Shown here: piece after piece, positions 59,005-64,000 of the stretch
How the letters are laid out: each line of letters starts with the position of its first letter
Position numbering within the stretch: the first letter of the stretch is position 1
Assembly (NCBI RefSeq): GCF_001273955.1
Contig: NZ_LIGI01000001.1
Span: forward strand, 1,029,064-1,093,063
Direction: 5' to 3'
Origin: Bacillus sp. FJAT-27245
GTDB lineage: Bacteria; Bacillota; Bacilli; Bacillales; Cytobacillaceae
Length of the DNA: 64,000 bases
Program-made: the position numbers and the translations under genes
The notes under the pieces: generated by a model
The model's input: only the letters and a program-made list of their open reading frames with translations
Told to the model about the DNA's origin: nothing
Databases searched by the model: none

Positions 59005-59709
59005 GTGTTAAAGGACTGGACCTTGTTTGAGAAAGTATGGCTGGTTGTTTTTACAGCGGTGAATATCTTTTTGTATTATGCGTGGAAGGACACGCTGATC
59101 GGGCTGATCAGTTCGATTTCCGGCATGCTTTGTGTCGTGTTGGTCGCGAAAGGAAAGATTAGCAACTATTATTTCGGTATCATCCAGACTGCTACATATG
59201 CGTATATCTCCTATGGCTATGGCTTGTACGGGGAGGCCATGCTGAACGCCGCGTTCTATTTCCCGCTCCAGTTTATCGGCATTTATTTTTGGAAAAAGAA
59301 TCAGATTGGCGAGGGGACGATCGGTGAGGATGTCGAAGTCAAGCGCCTGAACAAAAAGCAGTGGGTTTGGCTGAGCGCCATCACGGTCGCTTCGTCCGCG
59401 CTGTACGCCGAACTCCTCCATTTGATAGGTGGCCAGCAGGTCCGGCTCGACTCTGTGGCTGTCGTAGTGTCCATCATTGCGCAAATCTTAATGGTCAAGC
59501 GCTTTGCCGAACAGTGGGCCCTCTGGATTCTTGTTAACGTTCTGTCAATCGCGCTCTGGGCAATTACCCTTTATAAAACCGGTGGCAATGATTATAACAT
59601 GCTCGTCATGTGGACCGCATTCCTCATTAACAGCATTTACGGCTACATCAACTGGATCAGAATGTCCAAGATGCAGGGGACTGCAAACAAATTAGGAAAG
59701 CAGCTATAA
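59005..59709 (+). CDS. pnuC: Nicotinamide mononucleotide/riboside transporter PnuC
   Basis: 234 residues from GTG at 59005, where GGGGAGGG lies seven bases upstream. An ATG at 58930 has no ribosome site and would add an atypical helix. Seven membrane helices: YYAWKDTLIGLISSISGMLCVVLVAKGKISNYYFGIIQTATYAYISYGYGLYGEAMLN is the most conserved part of PnuC; the C-terminal WILVNVLSIALWAITL completes the fold. It imports nicotinamide riboside for NAD synthesis. No riboswitch was seen upstream. Confidence 0.92.
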   Translation: MLKDWTLFEKVWLVVFTAVNIFLYYAWKDTLIGLISSISGMLCVVLVAKGKISNYYFGIIQTATYAYISYGYGLYGEAMLNAAFYFPLQFIGIYFWKKNQIGEGTIGEDVEVKRLNKKQWVWLSAITVASSALYAELLHLIGGQQVRLDSVAVVVSIIAQILMVKRFAEQWALWILVNVLSIALWAITLYKTGGNDYNMLVMWTAFLINSIYGYINWIRMSKMQGTANKLGKQL

Positions 59710-59736
59710 GCTCGATAATTAAACGGAGGATTTCAA

Positions 59737-60150
59737 ATGGAGTATTCTATCATTGAAGATTTTGATTTTCACCGGCTGGTTGAGGTCCACGAGTTATTTC
59801 AAAATGAATGGTGGACACGCAATCGGAGTTTTGAGGATGTTAAGGAACTTATATCCCAAAGCGGGGTTGCGGTCGGGTTAGTATGCAGCCAGTCCAGCAA
59901 ATTGGTTGGCTTCGCCCGCGCCATGACCGATACGCTATACAGGGCATTCATTTTCGATGTAATCGTCGCTGAGGATGTCAGAGGAAAAGGAGCCGGTTCC
60001 ATTTTAATGAATGCAATTTTAAGCCACCCAAAGATAAAGGATGTTGAAAGGGTGGAACTTTATTGCCCCGAGCGACTGCTGCCCTATTATAAACGATTCG
60101 GCTTCTCAACGGAAGTCAACGGCAGCACATTGATGAGGTTGAACAGGTAA
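59737..60150 (+). CDS. GNAT family N-acetyltransferase
   Basis: 137 residues. FQNEWWTRNRSFEDVKELISQSGVAVGLV and FIFDVIVAEDVRGKGAGSILMNAIL with the RGKGAG acetyl-CoA loop, then LLPYYKRFGFSTEVNG. The N-terminal WW pair is typical of a Bacillus GNAT subgroup. CGGAGG precedes the ATG, and the gene follows pnuC by 27 bases, so they may be co-transcribed. Confidence 0.87.
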   Translation: MEYSIIEDFDFHRLVEVHELFQNEWWTRNRSFEDVKELISQSGVAVGLVCSQSSKLVGFARAMTDTLYRAFIFDVIVAEDVRGKGAGSILMNAILSHPKIKDVERVELYCPERLLPYYKRFGFSTEVNGSTLMRLNR

Positions 60151-60178
60151 AGGAGCAGGCAGCTGCTCCTTTTTGGCA
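60147..60178 (+). terminator. Terminator of the GNAT gene
   Basis: AAAGGAGCAG pairs with CTGCTCCTTTTT around GCAG. Confidence 0.8.
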
Positions 60179-60293
60179 TTATCAGGTTTTCCTTATTGTA
60201 ATCATTGGGAAAAAAATTAAAGACATTGTAGCTCCTTCGGGACAGAGGTTAATAAAGTTCTTCTGCATGATTGGAAATTGAATTGGATGATTA

Positions 60294-60302
60294 TGGTATA
60301 AT
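60294..60302 (+). promoter_or_regulatory. Extended -10 promoter of a small membrane gene
   Basis: TGGTATAAT at 60294-60302 is an extended -10 box. No -35 at the usual distance. It lies 31 bases before the ATG at 60333. Confidence 0.5.
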
Positions 60303-60332
60303 GGAGAAAATGCTGCGGGCGGGTGTTAGCCT

Positions 60333-60488
60333 ATGTACGTGATTGTTGATTTTTTTAAGAACCTCTTTTTGGATATTTGGGCGATGATTAAGGGATTTGT
60401 TTATGGGTTTATTTTGTTTTCGGCATTCGTTTTACTGGGCGGCGCATTGCTGTATGGATTTTTCTATCTAAAAAACGTGGTGTTTTAA
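60333..60488 (+). CDS. Small membrane protein, 51 residues
   Basis: MYVIVDFFKNLFLDIWAMIKGFV followed by a membrane helix GFILFSAFVLLGGALLYGFFYL and KNVVF. An amphipathic N-terminal helix and a single transmembrane helix are seen. The ribosome site is weak (GGGCGGGTG) but there is a good -10 box upstream, and the frame is free of stops over its whole length. No homolog recognised; a repeat array follows. Confidence 0.5.
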   Translation: MYVIVDFFKNLFLDIWAMIKGFVYGFILFSAFVLLGGALLYGFFYLKNVVF

Positions 60489-60539
60489 GAATGGCTGGCA
60501 GTGTGTTCACTTTGAAAGGGTTAGGTTTTCCCCGTTGAA

Positions 60540-60920
60540 TATATGAAGACAGTTTGGAAGCGGCCGGAAGGTTGAAAGTGTCTTCATTGAATTTATGAAG
60601 ACCGTTTTGAGGGGGCTGGAAGGCTAAAAATGTCTTCATTGAGTTTATGAAGACCGTTTGGGAGAAGTGGCAAGACTGAAAGTGTCTTCATTGAGTTTAT
60701 GAAGACTGTTTGGGAGCGGTTGGAAGGCTGAAAATGTCTTCATCGAGGTCATCAAGACCGTTTGGGGTTGAGAATTGAATGGAAACGGTCTTGATGAGGG
60801 TTCTGAAGACCGTTTGTCGTGATGATTTTCCCTGAAACGGTCTTGATGGCGGTTATGAAGACCGTTTGCACCGGAGATTTTCCGTAAAACGGTTTTGAGA
60901 TCAACATTATGAACCCCGAT
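60540..60920 (+). repeat. Tandem hairpin array, about seven units of 52-base period
   Basis: The anchor TATGAAGAC or its variant recurs at 60542, 60594, 60647, 60699, 60750, 60802, 60854 and, degenerate, 60908. Each unit has an inverted repeat: GTCTTCAT...ATGAAGAC in the early units, AACGGTCTT...AAGACCGTT in the later ones. It separates the small membrane gene from the NUDIX gene. The units are contiguous, with no unique spacers. Confidence 0.85.
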
Positions 60921-60948
60921 CTTAAATGAGAGGTAAAAGGTACTATAC

Positions 60949-61542
60949 ATGACGACAGAAATCATACGAATTTTTGATGCTGATATGAATTGCATTGGTG
61001 AGAAGGCGAGGGAAGAAGTTCACAGGACAGGCGACTGGCATGAGACCTTCCATTGCTGGTTCACACTTGGAGAGGATGTACTATTTCAGAAACGATCCAG
61101 GACGAAAAAGGATTATCCCGGCCTCTTCGATATAACCTCCGCCGGCCATTTAATGGCGGATGAAACGATTGAGGACGGAATCAGGGAGATTGAGGAAGAA
61201 CTTGGGGTCAAACTCCAATTCAATGACCTGATTTCCCTGGGCGTTTTAAAAGAAGAGATTAAACTTGAGACGATATACGATCGGGAATTTTGCCATGTTT
61301 TTCTGTATGAGTGCCGCGAAATGCCGACATTTACACTTCAAGAAGAAGAAGTGGAAAGCATCCATAAAATAAGGCTTGAAGACGCGCTGAATCTTTTCAA
61401 AGGCGTTTCGCAAACGGTTGAAGTAACTACGCTTGATGGCGAAGAAAGCCAAATCGTTGCAACAGACAGCTTTGTCGGCCACGGTTCCTATTACGTTAAG
61501 GTTTTAAAGAGGATAAGAGAACAAATGAATGAGCCGCTCTAA
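60949..61542 (+). CDS. NUDIX hydrolase (IDI/YfcD-like)
   Basis: 197 residues. Begins with an N-terminal strand REEVHRTGDWHETFHCWFTLGEDVLFQKRS similar to YfcD/isopentenyl-diphosphate isomerase-like NUDIX proteins. The NUDIX box is GHLMADETIEDGIREIEEELGV, with all catalytic residues (G-x5-E-x7-R-E-x2-E-E-x-G) present. Hydrolyses a nucleoside diphosphate-linked substrate, not identified. GAGAGGT is about 17 bases before the ATG; GGTAC is closer, so the start is moderately sure. Confidence 0.88.
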   Translation: MTTEIIRIFDADMNCIGEKAREEVHRTGDWHETFHCWFTLGEDVLFQKRSRTKKDYPGLFDITSAGHLMADETIEDGIREIEEELGVKLQFNDLISLGVLKEEIKLETIYDREFCHVFLYECREMPTFTLQEEEVESIHKIRLEDALNLFKGVSQTVEVTTLDGEESQIVATDSFVGHGSYYVKVLKRIREQMNEPL

Positions 61543-61570
61543 AAAAGGACCGGAAATTCCGGTCCTTACA
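61541..61570. terminator. Terminator between NUDIX and kinase-like genes
   Basis: AAGGACCGGAA pairs with TTCCGGTCCTT around two bases, flanked by A and T runs; converging genes end on both sides. Confidence 0.8.
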
Positions 61571-62126
61571 GATTAAATCTCTCTTTAATCAAACGGGCAG
61601 CTTCCACTGCACTTATATTCGTGTTGTTCAATCTTAAATAATTCTCCCTGGTAATTTCCCCATCATAGGAATTCAAACGGTATTTTTCCAATGACTTCAG
61701 TAAATTCGCTTCTGACCAAGCGAGGTCCCTTTTGCCCGGCTTCTGCTCCAGCCGAAGCGGCGTTTTATTCCGCTGGAGTCTTTCCTCCAGGTCGGCCTCC
61801 AGTTCGACGATATAAACGGCAGCACCCCTCGATTCGAAAAGGGAGCAGATGCGGTCGACATAATCCCAATCCGCCTGAAGGTTGAATGCCCACACATAGG
61901 TGAAAATCAGCCCGTCCAGATTGCTCTTTGACACTTCTTCAAAAATTTCCTGGCGAAAGAGGCCCACCAATCTTTTCCCTTCCGGGGTGCTGTAATCAAA
62001 GAACTGACTGACGAGGTCGATTGTCATGTGATTATGGAAAAGCTTAAGACCAGTTAAGTTAGCAAGTTCGATGCCGACTGTCATTTTCCCTACAGCCTGA
62101 GGCCCGACAATCAAGACGAATTTCAT
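61566..62126 (-). CDS. P-loop kinase-like AAA protein
   Basis: 186 residues from the ATG at 62126, with AAGGAGG upstream. MKFVLIVGPQAVGKMTVGIELA holds a Walker A with M in place of the usual T/S (GKM), a known variant in some small-molecule kinases. LFHNHMTIDLVSQFFDYSTPEGKRLVG and VYIVELEADLEERLQRNKTPLRLEQKP follow. Similar to shikimate kinase-like predicted kinases of Bacillus. Substrate unknown. Confidence 0.82.
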   Translation of the reverse strand: MKFVLIVGPQAVGKMTVGIELANLTGLKLFHNHMTIDLVSQFFDYSTPEGKRLVGLFRQEIFEEVSKSNLDGLIFTYVWAFNLQADWDYVDRICSLFESRGAAVYIVELEADLEERLQRNKTPLRLEQKPGKRDLAWSEANLLKSLEKYRLNSYDGEITRENYLRLNNTNISAVEAARLIKERFNL

Positions 62127-62240
62127 AAATCCTCCTTTTTTACGAAAAAAGCGCGACACATCTCTCGTAAATTATTTCCTTTTTATATCATTATAGTAAA
62201 TCATTCACTTAAAAGCTTCATTTTTTAAAGGGGGGCCTTT

Positions 62241-62669
62241 ATGGATCCGAAATCAGTGGTTGAAATTATCGCATCTGGTGTTTTTATCATTGTCCTTTTT
62301 GCAAGTGTGTTTCTTTTGCCATTAAGAAGAAGGATATATGGATTCACAGTTGTCTTGCTCCTTACCGCGGCTATCATTGTCTTTTTTACTTTTCGACCCT
62401 TTTGGTATGATTTTCAGTATGTTAAAAAGAGTGCCATTTTACACTCATACCTGGATTCCCAATACCCGGGTGAGGAATGGGAAATCTTTAGGGGCACCGG
62501 CAGGCATGAGAATCAGAACATATTTAAGGTTACATTCAATAATGAAATGGACTGGACGTATATGTATTTTGTGGGTAACGATAAAAAGATTTGCCAAACC
62601 GGCTGGATTCCGCCGGAGGGGAAACTTCCGGGGGATGGAGACCATTATGAAAAAAGGCCCTGCAAGTAA
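62241..62669 (+). CDS. Membrane protein of unknown function
   Basis: 142 residues. Two membrane helices at the N-terminus (VVEIIASGVFIIVLFASVFLLPL and IYGFTVVLLLTAAIIVFFTF) and a C-terminal outside domain with EEWEIFRGTGRHENQNIFKVTFNNEMDWTYMYFVGNDKKICQTGW. No family recognised. AAAGGGGGG precedes the ATG, and a terminator ends it. Confidence 0.75.
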   Translation: MDPKSVVEIIASGVFIIVLFASVFLLPLRRRIYGFTVVLLLTAAIIVFFTFRPFWYDFQYVKKSAILHSYLDSQYPGEEWEIFRGTGRHENQNIFKVTFNNEMDWTYMYFVGNDKKICQTGWIPPEGKLPGDGDHYEKRPCK

Positions 62670-62684
62670 GGGCTCTTTTTGGTC
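62650..62684. terminator. Terminator after membrane protein gene
   Basis: AAAAAGGCCCT near 62650 pairs with AGGGCTCTTTTT near 62669 (one mismatch) around GCAAGTA. Confidence 0.65.
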
Positions 62685-62710
62685 AAAGCAGTAATATCTT
62701 TCCGAACAGC

Positions 62711-63160
62711 CTAGTGAATGATGCTGGAGAGGTTTCCCACACCTTCCCAGATTTCAGCGCGCTCAAAAACGCCATGCTTTTCAAAATCGCTGATAATATC
62801 CGGGGCAAGCATCGCTTTAACTTCATCCTTGTCCGCCCAGCAGAAATCGGAATGTTCCGCAGATAGCAGGACTGCATCAGATTCAGCACGGCATAGATAA
62901 GTTAGAATGGCGACCTGTCTGACGGGACTCGTGAGGATGGTTGTCGCGAAAAGCAATTCCCCGACCGCAACTTCAAGTCCGGTTTCCTCCACAATTTCCC
63001 GTGCTAACGCAAATTGGAGTGTCTCCCCGAAATCCAGCTTTCCGCCAGTGCATTCCCATGTGCCGCCGCCCGTCTCGTCATCCGATGAGCGTTTCACAAT
63101 CAGCATCCTGCCGTCTCTTACCACAACCCCTTTTACAGCCACTACAATACTCTTATCCAT
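62711..63160 (-). CDS. NUDIX hydrolase
   Basis: 149 residues. IVVAVKGVVVRDGRMLIVKRSSDDETGGGTWECTGGKLDFGETLQFALAREIVEETGLEVAVGELL contains a complete NUDIX box (GKLDFGETLQFALAREIVEETGL). It belongs to the MutT/NudG-like group that cleans damaged nucleotides or hydrolyses NDP-sugars. AAAGGTG precedes the ATG. Transcribed in the same direction as the downstream S41 gene lying to its right. Confidence 0.88.
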   Translation of the reverse strand: MDKSIVVAVKGVVVRDGRMLIVKRSSDDETGGGTWECTGGKLDFGETLQFALAREIVEETGLEVAVGELLFATTILTSPVRQVAILTYLCRAESDAVLLSAEHSDFCWADKDEVKAMLAPDIISDFEKHGVFERAEIWEGVGNLSSIIH

Positions 63161-63210
63161 GACGAAAACACCTTTCTTGAAAAAAATGATAGAGTTGATT
63201 TTCCTGAAAT

Positions 63211-64000
63211 CTATTCCTTAATCAATCTAAGGGCTTTTAATAAATCCTCATCGATTTGATTGCTGACGCCTTCGTAAGTCCTTGTAACAGGTACATCTGG
63301 TTCGATGCCGGTATGAAATATCTTGTTTCCATCCAATCCAATTGTTTGGGAGCCGCTCAGTTTTCCGAGGATAGAAGGGACAACCTGATAGGACTGGGTT
63401 TTCCCGTAGCTTCCTCCAGTCAGACGGCCGACAATCGTCCCAAGTTTATGATCTTTAACATAACGAAGGAAATATTCGGACTGGCCAACTGTTCCGGCAT
63501 TTGCGAGAAATATAATTTTTCCTTTGAGCTTGGGCTGGGCTGGCTCAATCATGTCCTGCATTTCTGAAAAAGTGGCCTTTTCCTTGTGGGGGTAAATAAC
63601 CTGTATCACCTGTTCGGCTGGGCCTGAGATGGCTTGGTCGGTTAAGTGCCCGATTATATCCCTATACAGTAAATCGTCGGATTTCATTGTGCGCATATCA
63701 AAAATAATGCCCTTTGCCTTTTCAAGAAGGTTCAGATATGCATTCCATGTCTGTTTTATGTCCTTGGACAGGTTGAAGTAATAGATGCCGTCTTCGATTT
63801 CCCAGACATCGTCCATGCGGTTGAACTCATCAACATTGGCATTTTCCCAGCTTGTTAGGGTAGCTGTTTTCTCCTCTCCGTCCTGTGTATAGACGATTTC
63901 CGCCCGATCGGAATCAAGGAGCGAATCAATCGCCATCCATGTTGTGAATTGCCGTGATCCCGGAAGGCTTTGGGAAAGGCGTTCTACATACCCGCGGGCC
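63211..64000 (-). CDS. S41-type peptidase-like protein, C-terminal part
   Basis: The frame stays open from the stop at 63211 to the right edge of the window, so the N-terminus lies outside. Reading from the edge: ARGYVERLSQSLPGSRQFT, then TSWENANVDEFNRMDDVWEIEDGIYYFNLS, AKGIIFDMRTMKSD, NAGTVGQSEYFLRYVKD, GRLTGGSYGKTQSYQ and FHTGIEPDVPV. The final two blocks match the tail of S41 (C-terminal processing) peptidases. At the nucleophile region the sequence reads GTVGQSE, where most S41 enzymes have Ser-Ala/Ser-x-Glu, so activity is uncertain. Confidence 0.75.
   Translation of the reverse strand, partial: ARGYVERLSQSLPGSRQFTTWMAIDSLLDSDRAEIVYTQDGEEKTATLTSWENANVDEFNRMDDVWEIEDGIYYFNLSKDIKQTWNAYLNLLEKAKGIIFDMRTMKSDDLLYRDIIGHLTDQAISGPAEQVIQVIYPHKEKATFSEMQDMIEPAQPKLKGKIIFLANAGTVGQSEYFLRYVKDHKLGTIVGRLTGGSYGKTQSYQVVPSILGKLSGSQTIGLDGNKIFHTGIEPDVPVTRTYEGVSNQIDEDLLKALRLIKE

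Noticed and set aside
60540-60920. CRISPR array
   Set aside because: The units are contiguous 52-base repeats that resemble each other over their whole length; there are no unique spacers and no cas genes nearby.
1-64000. tRNA, rRNA genes and prophage
   Set aside because: No cloverleaf, conserved rRNA blocks, integrase, terminase or attachment-site pair was found in the window.

Overview
The window comes from a spore-forming member of the Bacillaceae (Bacillus sensu lato). The evidence is the set of sporulation genes (spoVAD, spoVAEb, a yjcZ-like gene, spoVIF), the B. subtilis-like order spoVIF-yjcD-(small membrane gene)-yjcF-yjcG-yjcH, strong AGGAGG-type ribosome binding sites, T-box leaders and YfkAB. 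Genus or species cannot be fixed from the sequence alone. No rRNA or tRNA gene was seen. The left and right ends cut genes (spoVAD and an S41 peptidase).

Layout. 1-1900: sporulation genes, two with sigma-K-like promoters. 1.9-7.3 kb: small protein, GNAT, YjcD-type helicase, YjcF/G/H block. 7.3-9.9 kb: a T-box leader with an ATG specifier in front of a second-type methionyl-tRNA synthetase, flanked by copies of a dispersed repeat. 10-14.7 kb: acetyltransferases, a small WYL protein, a methyltransferase and a secreted zinc carboxypeptidase. 15.6-31 kb: one long exopolysaccharide operon with chain-length/kinase/phosphatase control genes, nucleotide-sugar enzymes, flippase, polymerase, two glycosyltransferases and an EpsL-EpsM-EpsN module; a convergent LytR-CpsA-Psr gene closes it. 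32.7-36 kb: a single 1103-residue membrane protein carrying GH18, NodB deacetylase and GT2 synthase domains. 36.4-41.4 kb: MarR regulator with a divergent MFS pump, cupin, signal peptidase, second MFS. 41.4-43.2 kb: oxidase-like membrane protein and a decayed IS605/TnpB element. 43.5-47.6 kb: membrane-anchored subtilase, GNAT, a leucine-type T-box controlling a HIT-family gene, and a HAD phosphatase. 47.6-52.2 kb: AT-rich lipoprotein genes, a TSUP exporter with an Rrf2 regulator, and two nearly identical DoxX genes each with a CRP/FNR-type palindrome upstream. 52.2-64 kb: housekeeping-type enzymes (GNATs, DUF402, YfkAB, nucleotidyltransferase, RidA, thioesterase, PnuC, two NUDIX, kinase-like P-loop proteins, S41 peptidase) and a large array of 52-bp hairpin repeats.

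How it fits together. The polysaccharide operon can be read as an assembly line: the EpsC/PglF-type dehydratase, EpsN aminotransferase and EpsM acetyltransferase would make a diacetamido-trideoxy sugar nucleotide, EpsL would load it on the lipid carrier, glycosyltransferases extend it, a Wzx-type flippase and Wzy-type polymerase export and polymerise it, and the CpsC/D/B tyrosine phosphorylation system controls length. A second set (WbpA-, WbpB- and WbpE-like) suggests a 3-amino uronic acid sugar. The most unusual regulatory feature is the CTC-specifier T-box in front of a HIT hydrolase, not an amino-acid or synthetase gene. Several repeat families (three arrays of 52-bp period, a CCGGATAAA-type dispersed repeat, a 127-bp GC-rich repeat) lie in the intergenic regions.
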